A DNA stretch of 19,184 nucleotides from JAWXBG01 sp034439875 (GTDB lineage: Bacteria > Bacteroidota > Bacteroidia > Flavobacteriales_D > Sanyastnellaceae), in NCBI GenBank assembly GCA_034439875.1, contig JAWXBG010000226.1, positions 1 to 19,184 on the forward strand, read 5' to 3'. The notes beneath the pieces are model-generated. The model was not told the origin of the DNA and did not search any database. It worked only from the letters and a program-made list of their open reading frames with translations. The position numbers were made by a program, and so were the translations under genes. Within the stretch, counting starts at the first letter, position 1; every line of letters starts with the position of its first letter. This document shows positions 8,319 through 16,170 of this stretch, piece by piece.

Positions 8319-9821
8319 ATGAAACTATTTGATCGTGAACATATCCAAAAATGGGATCTCGCAAGTCTGGAAGATGAAGATATTTCCTCTCATGAACTTA
8401 TGGAACGAGCCGCTTCGCGTTGTACAGAATTCATCCTACAGGAATTTCACCAATCGTCCTTTCGGGTAATCTGCGGAACCGGCAACAATGGTGGCGATGG
8501 TCTGGCTATAGCCCGAATGCTCATCTGGCAAGGTCTAAAGATTGAAATTTATTTGGTCGGTCCACAAGAAAAAGGAAGCCCAGACTTTAAAGTCAATTTG
8601 GAAGAGTTGATTGGCATGAATTCCGATTTCACATGGATTGAAAAAATTGATGATTGGTCTGATCCCGATGATGATTGCATAATTATTGACTGTTTGTTCG
8701 GAACCGGTTTGAGCAGGCCGGTTCAAGGTACTGTTATCGGTCTTATTCAACGCATAAATAGCTCAAAGAATATTGTTATCTCAATTGATGTTCCCTCTGG
8801 TATGGATATAGATCTATTAGGTCCGCAATCTGGGGATATCGTTGAAGCTGATATCACACTGACCTTTCAAACTCCAAAGCGAATATTTCTTTTTCGAGAG
8901 AATGACAAATACATCGGTGAACTCATTGTTCTAGATATTGGGCTTGCGCAGAATTACGAGAATGAAACAACATGCAATTGGCAGTTCACAGATCAAAATT
9001 GGATTCATAATCAATTGTTCTCAATAGAGAAACACGCGTTCAAAAATAGCCGAGGTCATCTGCAATTGATAGCCGGCAGTATTGGTAAATCTGGGGCTGC
9101 AGTATTATCGGCCAAAGCCGCCCAAAAAGCCGGTTGTGGATTGGTTACTGCCTTTATCCCGCGTTGCACATTAACTGTGATGCAGACTTCCATTCCTGAA
9201 GTAATGTGCGAAACAGATGAAGGTGAAAATTTTCTAATGAGCAGTTCAATAAACCTTCAAATGGACGCTTTGGCGATGGGTCCGGGAATTGGGACAGAAC
9301 CACAGACATCATTGATGCTCAGAAAAATGCTTTTAGAACCTACCATTCCGATGGTTCTTGATGCGGACGCCTTAAACCTCATTGCCGAGAAGAACCTCAT
9401 TGCGAAACTTCCTAAAAACGCTACAATTACTCCGCATATTGGTGAATTTGATCGACTTTTTGGCAAACATGAAAACACTTTTGACAGACTTATCACACAG
9501 CGAAAAAAGTCTGCGGAGCTAGGAATAATTATTGTTTTAAAAGGCGCTTACACTGCTGTTGCATGCCCTGATGAAGATGTTTTCTTTAACTCAACAGGCA
9601 ATCCGGGAATGGCCACGGCTGGCAGCGGTGATGTGCTTACTGGCATCATCGGTTCGCTTTTGGCTCAAGGTTATGATGCAAAAATAGCCGCCATCCTGGG
9701 TGTTTATCTTCATGGGTTGGCCGGTGATATGGCTGCTCAAGAATTAGGGATTGATGGACTCATTGCAAGCGACATCATTCAAAACATTCCTTATGCGTGG
9801 AAAGAAATTCGGAAAAGTTAG
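8319..9821 (+). CDS. nnr: Bifunctional NAD(P)HX epimerase / ADP-dependent NAD(P)HX dehydratase
   Basis: Repairs hydrated NADH and NADPH: the N-terminal domain interconverts R and S epimers, and the C-terminal domain dehydrates the S form using ADP. The 500-residue length is normal for the fused YjeF-type protein. YjeF_N domain (about 1-215): GTGNNGGDG (53-61), DCLFGTGL (124-131) and SIDVPSGMDID (155-165). Ribokinase-like dehydratase domain (about 235-495): GPGIG (321-325), DADALN (348-353), TPHIGEF (371-377), KGA (408-410) and NPGMATAGSGDVLTG (428-442). All expected motifs are present. Two in-frame TAG stops end the gene. It converges on the yciO-like gene, 3 bp separating the two coding regions. 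A near-match to the -7 box (TATCTTG, 8294-8300) lies 18 bp before the ATG, without a properly spaced -33. Confidence 0.96.
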   Translation: MKLFDREHIQKWDLASLEDEDISSHELMERAASRCTEFILQEFHQSSFRVICGTGNNGGDGLAIARMLIWQGLKIEIYLVGPQEKGSPDFKVNLEELIGMNSDFTWIEKIDDWSDPDDDCIIIDCLFGTGLSRPVQGTVIGLIQRINSSKNIVISIDVPSGMDIDLLGPQSGDIVEADITLTFQTPKRIFLFRENDKYIGELIVLDIGLAQNYENETTCNWQFTDQNWIHNQLFSIEKHAFKNSRGHLQLIAGSIGKSGAAVLSAKAAQKAGCGLVTAFIPRCTLTVMQTSIPEVMCETDEGENFLMSSSINLQMDALAMGPGIGTEPQTSLMLRKMLLEPTIPMVLDADALNLIAEKNLIAKLPKNATITPHIGEFDRLFGKHENTFDRLITQRKKSAELGIIIVLKGAYTAVACPDEDVFFNSTGNPGMATAGSGDVLTGIIGSLLAQGYDAKIAAILGVYLHGLAGDMAAQELGIDGLIASDIIQNIPYAWKEIRKS

Positions 9822-9824
9822 TAG

Positions 9825-10445
9825 TTACAGGCTGAGTAGTTGCATGCCTTTACCCTCACGAACAACGACCATCTCACCCGCCGTGCAATCCAACACTGTG
9901 GATCCTTCTAAACCTCCGGGACCGCCGTCAATAACTAGCTCTACTTGATTACCCCATTGCTCGTGAATATCTTCTGGATCGGTTGGATACTCCAATAAAG
10001 TATCCTCACTGTGCAAAGAAGTACTCACTATGGGTCGACCCAACATTTGAACCAACTCCCTTGTGATATTATTATCCGGAACACGGATACCTATGGTTTT
10101 TCGATTGGACGAGAATATTCTTGGAACGTTTCGATTGGCTTCCAGAATAAAAGTGAAAGGTCCGGGTAATAGACTTTTCATCATTTTAAACGTATGATTC
10201 TCCATCGGTTTACTGTACTCCGAAATGTGTGATAGATCATTGCAAATAATAGAGAAATTGGCCTTTTCAGGTTTCAAACCTTTCATTCTTGCGATGCGCT
10301 CTATACCACTTGAATTTAAAAGATCGCATCCCAAACTGTAAACTGTATCTGTCGGGAAAACAATAACACCTCCATCCTTCAGAATACCCAAAGCGATTTC
10401 CATCTTCCTTTTATCAGGATTGTCGGGATGGATATTCAGGATCAT
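9825..10445 (-). CDS. yciO: Sua5/YrdC-domain protein, YciO type (L-threonylcarbamoyladenylate synthase family)
   Basis: A 206-residue single-domain YrdC-fold protein. The opening NIHPDNPDKR (4-13) and overall layout resemble E. coli YciO more than TsaC. Motifs seen are PTDTVYSLGC (31-40), RMKGLKPEKANFSIIC (53-68) with basic residues at the nucleotide site, LLPGPFTFIL (92-101) and RKTIGIRVPDN (115-125). Family members make L-threonylcarbamoyl-AMP from threonine, bicarbonate and ATP for the t6A37 modification of tRNA. Activity in the YciO branch is less certain, so the tRNA role here is an inference. No C-terminal Sua5 domain is present. The start lies 13 bp after the transaldolase stop, so the two genes probably form one transcript. 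Confidence 0.88.
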   Translation of the reverse strand: MILNIHPDNPDKRKMEIALGILKDGGVIVFPTDTVYSLGCDLLNSSGIERIARMKGLKPEKANFSIICNDLSHISEYSKPMENHTFKMMKSLLPGPFTFILEANRNVPRIFSSNRKTIGIRVPDNNITRELVQMLGRPIVSTSLHSEDTLLEYPTDPEDIHEQWGNQVELVIDGGPGGLEGSTVLDCTAGEMVVVREGKGMQLLSL

Positions 10446-10458
10446 TTAAAAAGTAAAA

Positions 10459-11127
10459 TTATTTGGCAAGAGAAGCAGCTTTCTCGTGATCGGCCAAAAA
10501 TTGCGCAAGTCCATTGTCCGTTAGCGGATGTTTCAACAATGCGAGGATTACCGAAAGAGGTCCTGTCATTACATCAGCACCAATTTCCGCACACTGAATA
10601 ATGTGCATAGGGTGACGAACAGAAGCCGCAAGAATCTCGGTGGCATATCCGTAATTATCATAAATCAGCCTGATTTGTTCAATAAGTTGAATTCCGTCCG
10701 TTGATATATCATCAAGTCGGCCTACAAAAGGAGATACATAGGAGGCACCCGCTTTGGCTGCAAGCAATGCTTGACCTGCGCTGAACACTAAGGTGCAATT
10801 GGTGCGAATACCTTTATCTGTGAAATAACGCAGGGCCTTAACCCCATCTTTAATCATAGGTACTTTAACCACAATATTTGGATGGAGGGCCGCAAGTGCT
10901 TCACCTTCGCTAATCATGCCTTTAAAATCAGTTGCAATAACCTCAGCGCTCACATCGCCATCCCCTACTATTTCGCAGATATCGATATAATGTTTCATCA
11001 CGAGATCAGTGCCAGTAATTCCTTCTTTCGCCATGAGGCTTGGATTGGTTGTTACTCCATCGAGAACTCCAAGGTCTTTGGCTTCACGAATTTGATCGAG
11101 GTTGGCTGTATCAATAAAGAATTTCAT
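10459..11127 (-). CDS. tal: Small transaldolase (TalC/FSA family)
   Basis: A cytoplasmic single-domain TIM barrel of 222 residues, normal for the decameric small-transaldolase/fructose-6-phosphate-aldolase family. Features seen: D6 (FFIDTAN), TTNPS (26-30), Schiff-base lysine K88 in NIVVKVP (84-90), TNCTLVFS (109-116), and SPFVGRLDDI (132-141). Two positions separate activities within the family: residue 62 is Glu (SAEVIAT), where E. coli FSA has Gln59, and residue 134 is Phe (SPF), where FSA has Tyr131. Both point to transaldolase rather than F6P aldolase, i.e. transfer of a dihydroxyacetone unit between sugar phosphates in the non-oxidative pentose-phosphate pathway. It is the first gene of the pair with yciO and has its own TAGTTTTG box 23 bp upstream. 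Confidence 0.95.
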   Translation of the reverse strand: MKFFIDTANLDQIREAKDLGVLDGVTTNPSLMAKEGITGTDLVMKHYIDICEIVGDGDVSAEVIATDFKGMISEGEALAALHPNIVVKVPMIKDGVKALRYFTDKGIRTNCTLVFSAGQALLAAKAGASYVSPFVGRLDDISTDGIQLIEQIRLIYDNYGYATEILAASVRHPMHIIQCAEIGADVMTGPLSVILALLKHPLTDNGLAQFLADHEKAASLAK

Positions 11128-11150
11128 AGGTATTTATTCAAAAACTACTG

Positions 11151-11158
11151 CAAAACTA
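11151..11158 (-). promoter_or_regulatory. Candidate tal-yciO promoter (-7 box TAGTTTTG)
   Basis: An exact TAnnTTTG match on the minus strand, 23 bp before the transaldolase ATG. No clear -33 element. Confidence 0.5.
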
Positions 11159-11251
11159 GGCCAGAACCCACTATTTAACATAGAAAGAAATAAGCAGTTA
11201 TTCACGAATAAAAATATAGAAAGAATCGCTAAAACATCGGCAAAATCCGAG

Positions 11252-11433
11252 TTTAACCCAGAATCGCATTGGAAATCTATTGCAGTGCCAACCCCCATTA
11301 ATATCAAGCACTTTCTCGATTTTTATTCTTGATGTATGAATATACACCATCAAATAAAAATCTGGCGAGAGCACTTGCTATCTGCGGGGGTTAGCACTTC
11401 ATAGCGAATCCCAATGCGGATTCTGGATTGAAC
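11252..11433 (-). repeat. Long palindromic MITE-like element, copy A (inverted)
   Basis: A 182-bp imperfect palindrome, the reverse complement of copies B and C. Its ends are AGAATC-GCATTGG (one base lost) and CCAATGCGGATTCT, each followed outward by a TTTAACCC- or CAATCC-like flank. The two arms pair imperfectly along their length, with a small hairpin TGTAT-nnnn-ATACA at the apex. It has no ORF. It lies in the divergent spacer between tal and the small membrane-protein gene and ends 6 bp before the TTG of the latter's promoter. Confidence 0.85.
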
Positions 11434-11438
11434 TTCCC

Positions 11439-11471
11439 TTGAGCCTTTATTTGTCAAAGCCATTACTTTTG
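11439..11471 (+). promoter_or_regulatory. Promoter of the small membrane-protein gene (TTG-N22-TACTTTTG)
   Basis: A TTG at 11439-11441 and an exact -7 box TACTTTTG at 11464-11471 are spaced 22 bp apart, within the Bacteroidota range. Only four bases separate the -7 box from the ATG at 11476, so transcription probably starts at or beside the start codon (leaderless mRNA). Confidence 0.65.
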
Positions 11472-11475
11472 CGCT

Positions 11476-11889
11476 ATGAACTTTCAAGAAAGCCGAAAAA
11501 CAATAAAGTGGGATGCCAACGGAACCATCTTACAGATCATGGTATCGTCGATTGCTCTGCTGATAGCTGATTATTTGATGGACAGTGTGCGGTTCGATAA
11601 ATCATGGATCGCCATTCTCACTGCCGTCGTATTAGCCTTGCTCAATGCTTTTGTAAAACCGCTATTGATCATGCTAACACTACCCGCTACGATATTCACT
11701 TTAGGTTTATTCCTACTTGTTATTAATGCAAGCATGATATTGATAGCACGGGAAATAGTGCCGGGTTTTTACGTACACAACTTCTGGTACGCCCTTCTTC
11801 TTAGTTTATTTCTCTCCCTTGTGAGCGGGATATTCAACGGTCGCATTGTTGTGAAAAAGAATATTCACCGAGATGATGAATTGATGTAA
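11476..11889 (+). CDS. Small four-helix membrane protein, YvlD/phage-holin-4 superfamily (DUF360-like)
   Basis: A 137-residue protein with four hydrophobic segments (about 19-36, 44-60, 64-92 and 103-122) and charged ends. The segment LNAFVKPLLIMLTLPATIFT (55-74) and the following glycine/leucine-rich helix are typical of the Pfam family named after mycobacterial four-helix phage holins, which includes Bacillus YvlD. Chromosomal members are common and usually unrelated to lysis, and nothing phage-like surrounds this gene. It probably resides in the inner membrane. Its role is unknown. The start is supported by the -7 box four bases upstream. Its stop (11887-11889) directly abuts the stop of the converging lipoprotein gene. 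Confidence 0.85.
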   Translation: MNFQESRKTIKWDANGTILQIMVSSIALLIADYLMDSVRFDKSWIAILTAVVLALLNAFVKPLLIMLTLPATIFTLGLFLLVINASMILIAREIVPGFYVHNFWYALLLSLFLSLVSGIFNGRIVVKKNIHRDDELM

Positions 11890-12777
11890 TTACTCACCGA
11901 CAGTTACATAGGGAATTAAACCGCGAATCCCCATGTCTACCACATTTTCTCCTATTCCCGGCTCGAATTTCCCATCAGCAACTACTTCTAGCCATTCAAA
12001 ACTATTGTTTGTGGACAAAGAAATAGTGATGAAGATATCCTTGGTTTCATTTCCTTGGATCACAAGTCCTTCAGCGAATTCTCCCGTTACCACACATGAG
12101 CCTGCGGGAACAGGCGAAGAGGCAAAAATCGGATTAGGTACTGTTGTAGCGCCCTCCGGAGCTTGTCCTTCCAAGGTTTGAACTCCTAGAAAAGGAACAT
12201 CTGTTTCAAAACCCCAGTAACCCTGAGATTTGTTGCCATTCACATTTATGCTTTCGGTATTGATCACATAATCTTCGATGTAGGTTCTGTATCCAATAAA
12301 ACTAGCGATAGAGCCAGTTAAGTCGAAACCTTCCGCCAAAAAATCTACATCGTAATTCTGATAAGCAAGCGACACCCGTATGTATTCATAAGTACCCGGT
12401 TCCAATTGTGAAATGGGTATTGAGAAAAAATCTTCGCCTTCTCCAGCTCTGATAGATTGATTGAAGTCTATGGCCATTTCTCCACCTGCCTCTGTTTCCG
12501 GAGCCATATACAAGATTTCACCATCACCCAAACCGGTAAACATAGAAGGAGTAAATTCTATATAATGAGCGCTCATCTCATTGAACTGAGGACTTTGTGC
12601 CGCGTGGTTAGCAGGCAAAACACTTGCATTTCCGAAACTATCTAAACGCACTTGATTCGGATCAAAAGCGAAACGAAAGAATACCCGAGGTGCAACCGCA
12701 GTCGGCTTTTCTTCCTCCTTTTTGCAACCACTTGATAAAACAAGCAAAGCTGAAAAAGTCCACATCCATTTTTTCAT
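11890..12777 (-). CDS. Predicted lipoprotein of unknown function
   Basis: A 295-residue protein with an N-terminal lipoprotein signal: basic start (MKKWMW), hydrophobic stretch, and LSSGC with the cysteine at residue 18, followed by the charged KKEEEK typical of Bacteroidota lipoproteins. The mature part is acidic and rich in beta-prone residues, with no enzyme motif I recognise. Two regions look like secreted or surface domains: about 75-140, including MAPETEAGGEMAIDFNQ, and about 205-270, including the VPAGSCVVTGEF segment with a second cysteine. It is likely anchored to the outer membrane. The stop directly abuts the converging membrane-protein gene. An exact TACATTTG box lies 22 bp before the ATG. 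Homologues were not recognised, so the name rests on the signal sequence. Confidence 0.75.
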   Translation of the reverse strand: MKKWMWTFSALLVLSSGCKKEEEKPTAVAPRVFFRFAFDPNQVRLDSFGNASVLPANHAAQSPQFNEMSAHYIEFTPSMFTGLGDGEILYMAPETEAGGEMAIDFNQSIRAGEGEDFFSIPISQLEPGTYEYIRVSLAYQNYDVDFLAEGFDLTGSIASFIGYRTYIEDYVINTESINVNGNKSQGYWGFETDVPFLGVQTLEGQAPEGATTVPNPIFASSPVPAGSCVVTGEFAEGLVIQGNETKDIFITISLSTNNSFEWLEVVADGKFEPGIGENVVDMGIRGLIPYVTVGE

Positions 12778-12799
12778 TTCAATGACATTTTATATTCTG

Positions 12800-12807
12800 C
12801 AAATGTA
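12800..12807 (-). promoter_or_regulatory. Promoter -7 box (TACATTTG) of the lipoprotein gene
   Basis: An exact TAnnTTTG on the minus strand followed by GCAGAATA, the same downstream sequence as at the DAHP synthase promoter. It is 22 bp before the ATG. Confidence 0.55.
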
Positions 12808-12888
12808 AACTCCAAAAATGTTTAAACATTGTTCATAAATCACACTTGAAATAACTTCAATTCAAACCTCTGAGGTCCTTGCAGAATC

Positions 12889-12896
12889 TACCTTTG
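12889..12896 (+). promoter_or_regulatory. Promoter -7 box (TACCTTTG) of the OmpA-domain gene
   Basis: An exact TAnnTTTG ending 10 bp before the ATG at 12907, predicting a leader of only a few bases. No clear -33 TTG at the expected spacing. Confidence 0.5.
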
Positions 12897-12906
12897 GAAA
12901 CGAGTC

Positions 12907-14274
12907 ATGAAAGCCTACCTAGCTTTGACATCAATCGTGCTGTGTTTCATTTGGCATGTGTCTTTGTTTGCACAGAACACCACTGTGATCAACCAATTTG
13001 TTGGAGATACAACCGGCAAAGGGGTGGATGGCTTTCGCATGGTCCAAAGTAGTGAACAGAAAATAATCATCAATTATTACGAGCCTATCGAAGAATCTGA
13101 ACTCGATAGATTAGAGGAATTAATCAGTGCTTCTCTCAGTTTTTATATAGATCATGGAATTGTTCGGGACAAAAATCGCTACAAACTCAAAAAACCGCGC
13201 AAGCAAATGGTGCGCGATATGAATGAAATTGTAGCGAATGCTATAAAGTTTTATGATTTTAAAGAAGTACGTCCTTTCAATGGATTCTCTGAAAAAATAG
13301 ATGATCAAATAGCGAATATCGAATCTCAAGACTTGTACAAGATGGCTTGGGCAAAAAGCACCACAGATGAATCAAAATTGAGTCAACTTGCCTATTTGCA
13401 CACCCAAAAGGAATTGAGAACTTTAAAAGACCTTGCCATAACTGAAGTCAAATTGTTTTCCACTGAAAATCTGGTGGCCTTTGCCGAAACAGAAACAACT
13501 TTTACAGATTCAAGAACATCTGATGATATACTTCAGGACTGGATTCAATATGATGCGGAGACTATGCTTCCAATTGCAGGTACTGAAAAATATGATTCTG
13601 AATTGAAGTTGATGAACATTGAGGATAGAAGTACTTTGCCATTGGTGAATACAAGTGCAATCGGATCAAACACAAGTGAAGTATTTATGCAACAGATGCT
13701 GGAAATGATGCAACTCAGCAATGCGGAAATGAAAGCTATGCGGGAGGAGTTCAACGACTTTCGGGAGGAACAACTGGCTATGTGGCGAGAATCTGAAGAA
13801 AAAAATAATACCCATTTACAATCTCAAATTGACGACCTCAAGGGAATGGTTGTTGATATTGTGAGATACTCTAAAGGTGATGGAGCCGTGGTTTCAAGTG
13901 ATGCGCTCATCGATTCTCCAATTTTAAATAATACTTCGGGGTTCCCGAACAATCTGCCCAAAATTGTCAATGTTTTTTTTGCATCGGGAAGCACACAGTT
14001 CCATGCAGCGAGTATTTTGGCCCTGAATGAAATTGTAGATATTCTAGCCAGAAACCCACAATTGAATATTATTTTAACGGGATATTCAGACAACCAAGGC
14101 GACGAAATGAAAAATCTTATACTCTCTCAAGACAGGGCTCGCTCGGTGAAGAGGTTTTTGGGACAAAGTGGTCTAGATGAATCAAGATTTATCACTCGAT
14201 ATTTAGGAGAAATGGATTCTCAATCAGAAAGTCAGAGTGACCGTAGGGTAAGTATGGAATTTGTGTTGAGGTAA
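12907..14274 (+). CDS. OmpA C-terminal-domain envelope protein with coiled coil
   Basis: A 455-residue exported protein with a signal peptide (about 1-23, ending LFAQ). Residues 24-250 match no family I know and are mostly charged. A predicted coiled coil spans about 258-312 (MQQMLEMM...SQIDDLKG). The C-terminal OmpA-like domain (about 352-455) carries GYSDNQGD with D395 and LSQDRARSV with R410, corresponding to the E. coli OmpA residues D271 and R286 that hold diaminopimelate of peptidoglycan. It therefore probably tethers an envelope structure to the cell wall. No N-terminal membrane barrel is evident, so it is not classical OmpA. The FAH-family gene starts 15 bp downstream, suggesting one transcript, although the pairing has no obvious functional logic. 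Confidence 0.85.
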   Translation: MKAYLALTSIVLCFIWHVSLFAQNTTVINQFVGDTTGKGVDGFRMVQSSEQKIIINYYEPIEESELDRLEELISASLSFYIDHGIVRDKNRYKLKKPRKQMVRDMNEIVANAIKFYDFKEVRPFNGFSEKIDDQIANIESQDLYKMAWAKSTTDESKLSQLAYLHTQKELRTLKDLAITEVKLFSTENLVAFAETETTFTDSRTSDDILQDWIQYDAETMLPIAGTEKYDSELKLMNIEDRSTLPLVNTSAIGSNTSEVFMQQMLEMMQLSNAEMKAMREEFNDFREEQLAMWRESEEKNNTHLQSQIDDLKGMVVDIVRYSKGDGAVVSSDALIDSPILNNTSGFPNNLPKIVNVFFASGSTQFHAASILALNEIVDILARNPQLNIILTGYSDNQGDEMKNLILSQDRARSVKRFLGQSGLDESRFITRYLGEMDSQSESQSDRRVSMEFVLR

Positions 14275-14289
14275 AAACAAAAATCTTTT

Positions 14290-14904
14290 ATGAAAATCAT
14301 TTGTATAGGAAGGAATTACAGTGAACACGCCAAGGAATTGAAAAACGAAGTTCCTTCAGAGCCGATCTTTTTCTGTAAACCTGATTCAGCAATACTTCCC
14401 AAAGGAAATCCATTCTTTATTCCCGATTGGAGTAGCGATATAAATTATGAAGTTGAACTCATTTACCGCATAGAAAAGTTAGGTAAAAACATCGACAAAA
14501 AATTCGCATCTCGATACTACACCTCCGTAGGTTTAGGTATAGATTTTACAGCCCGCGATGTTCAATCTCAGTTAAAGGCGAAAGGATTGCCCTGGGAAAA
14601 AGCAAAAGGATTTGATGGATCTGCAGTCATCTCAGACGAATTTATTTCACTTGACACATTCGAAAAGAATCCAGAAATAACATTCAGCTTGCGCAAAAAC
14701 GGGGACATTGTCCAGCACGGAAATTCTTCTGAAATGATTTTTTCCATTGATGATATCATCGCATTTGTCTCGAAATTTATGACCCTGAAAATTGGCGATC
14801 TCATCTATACAGGGACTCCCAGTGGTGTAGGTCCGGTAGTAGCAGGAGATGAACTAGAGGGATATATTGGCGACAAGTTTATGTTCAAAACCAAGATCCG
14901 ATAA
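14290..14904 (+). CDS. Fumarylacetoacetate hydrolase (FAH) family protein
   Basis: A 204-residue protein with only the FAH catalytic fold, the size of YcgM/FAHD1-type enzymes. Visible residues are GRNYSEHAKEL (7-17), the metal-binding acids E54 and E56 (YEVEL) with D85 (GIDFTARD), and TGTPSGVG (174-181). Family members cleave or hydrate C-C bonds in beta-keto acids. FAHD1-like members decarboxylate oxaloacetate or hydrolyse acylpyruvates, and the exact substrate cannot be read from sequence. It follows the OmpA-domain gene by 15 bp with no promoter box between, so it is probably translated from the same mRNA. It converges on the DAHP synthase gene across a 39-bp gap. Confidence 0.9.
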   Translation: MKIICIGRNYSEHAKELKNEVPSEPIFFCKPDSAILPKGNPFFIPDWSSDINYEVELIYRIEKLGKNIDKKFASRYYTSVGLGIDFTARDVQSQLKAKGLPWEKAKGFDGSAVISDEFISLDTFEKNPEITFSLRKNGDIVQHGNSSEMIFSIDDIIAFVSKFMTLKIGDLIYTGTPSGVGPVVAGDELEGYIGDKFMFKTKIR

Positions 14905-14943
14905 TTGATGTATAAGTACTTATTTAACTTCTGAAAAATTGAA

Positions 14944-16032
14944 TCAGTATTTGTAATTCATCACTTTGGTTTGCGTTCGAATAGATTCTTTATGCAATTG
15001 CTCGAGATACTTACGAATGAATTCCTCTGAAATACCAAGTTCTTTGGCCAACTCGGAGCGAGTCTTGAGAATTTCCATGTAACGGTCGAGTTGAAAAATG
15101 GTCATGTTATGTTCTCGTTTGTAATCGCCAATACCCTCGGCTATGCGCATGCGCTGAGCAATCAACTGAATTATCTCTTCATCTATCTTGTCGATATCCG
15201 CTCTCAACGATGCCAAGTTGCTAGTGAGAATTGGATCTAAAGTATCATTCGAACGAACATTCAATCTGTCGAGCATGGATACCAAATCAGACGGAGTAAC
15301 TTGCTGCTTTGCATCACTGAGCGCTTTATCGGGATTATGGTGACTTTCGAGCATAAGACCTGAAAATCCGAGGTCGAGCGCCTTTTGAGCCACTTGTTCG
15401 AGGATATCACGTCGACCACAAATATGACTAGGATCGCAAAACACAGGTAGTTCGGGAAACTGCGATTTTAATGCGATTGGTATTTCCCACATAGGTTTAT
15501 TTCGATACAAACCTTTGCCATAATAACTGAAACCTCGGTGCATCGCAATGATTTTATCAATGCCCGCTTCATGCAATCTTTCTATTGCACCAATCCAAAG
15601 TTCTAGATCTGGGTTGAGGGGATTCTTAATAATAACAGGGATATCTACTCCTCGTAGAGAATCGGCAATCTCTTGAACTGAAAAAGGATTTACAGTGGTT
15701 CGAGCGCCAATCCAAAGCACATCTACACCATACTTCAAACACAATTCAACGTGCGCAGCATTCGCCACTTCTGTTGTTACAGGAATATCCAGATTCTTTT
15801 TTACTTCACTAAGCCACCTCAAACCGATTTCGCCAACACCTTGAAAAGCGCCGGGTCTCGTGCGTGGTTTCCAAATTCCGGCCCGCAACAAATCAACCCG
15901 TCCAGTAGCTTTTAGCAATGTAGCGGTATGCATCAACTGCTCTTCCGATTCGGCGCTGCATGGGCCGCTAATAAGTTTTAGTGGATTGCTTCCGAACCAC
16001 CATTCGTTGAGGGGTTTGAGATTCAATTTCAT
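14944..16032 (-). CDS. 3-deoxy-7-phosphoheptulonate synthase / chorismate mutase fusion
   Basis: A bifunctional shikimate-pathway enzyme. Residues 1-260 form a class I-beta (KDO8P-synthase-like) DAHP synthase, which condenses phosphoenolpyruvate with erythrose 4-phosphate. It shows GPCSAES (23-29) with metal ligand C25, KPRTRPGAFQG (55-65), WIGARTTVNPF (107-117), IIKNPLNPD (134-142) and FCDPSHICGRRD (198-209). Residues about 272-355 form an AroQ-type chorismate mutase helix bundle (LRADIDKIDEEIIQLIAQRM, then KREHN), converting chorismate to prephenate. This C-terminal fusion is known in Bacteroidota such as Prevotella, where the mutase domain mediates prephenate feedback on the synthase. Such feedback is likely here but not shown. 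The gene appears monocistronic, with a -7 box 11 bp before the ATG. Confidence 0.95.
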   Translation of the reverse strand: MKLNLKPLNEWWFGSNPLKLISGPCSAESEEQLMHTATLLKATGRVDLLRAGIWKPRTRPGAFQGVGEIGLRWLSEVKKNLDIPVTTEVANAAHVELCLKYGVDVLWIGARTTVNPFSVQEIADSLRGVDIPVIIKNPLNPDLELWIGAIERLHEAGIDKIIAMHRGFSYYGKGLYRNKPMWEIPIALKSQFPELPVFCDPSHICGRRDILEQVAQKALDLGFSGLMLESHHNPDKALSDAKQQVTPSDLVSMLDRLNVRSNDTLDPILTSNLASLRADIDKIDEEIIQLIAQRMRIAEGIGDYKREHNMTIFQLDRYMEILKTRSELAKELGISEEFIRKYLEQLHKESIRTQTKVMNYKY

Positions 16033-16043
16033 CGTTTATTCTG

Positions 16044-16051
16044 CAAAAGTA
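16044..16051 (-). promoter_or_regulatory. Promoter -7 box (TACTTTTG) of the DAHP synthase/chorismate mutase gene
   Basis: An exact TAnnTTTG on the minus strand followed by GCAGAATA, 11 bp before the ATG at 16032, predicting a very short leader. Confidence 0.6.
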
Positions 16052-16104
16052 AGCTGAACCAAATAAAACCTATAATTCACCGAGTTGTTCTGTCATACGG
16101 TTTT

Positions 16105-16152
16105 ATGCATGCAAGATCCTGCAGCGCATTACCCAAAACAGACTTCCAATGC
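16105..16152 (+). repeat. 48-bp dispersed repeat, copy 2
   Basis: It matches 3109-3156 at 44 of 48 positions in the same orientation. Its outer part makes an imperfect inverted repeat with its right flank (CTGCAGCGCATT against AATGCATAAGGCAG). It lies 18 bp left of long element copy B. Confidence 0.8.
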
Positions 16153-16170
16153 ATAAGGCAGTATAAACTA

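Noticed and set aside
11476..11889. Prophage indicated by a holin-like gene
   Set aside because: The family name is misleading: chromosomal YvlD-type proteins are common, and no phage structural, lysis or integrase gene is present.
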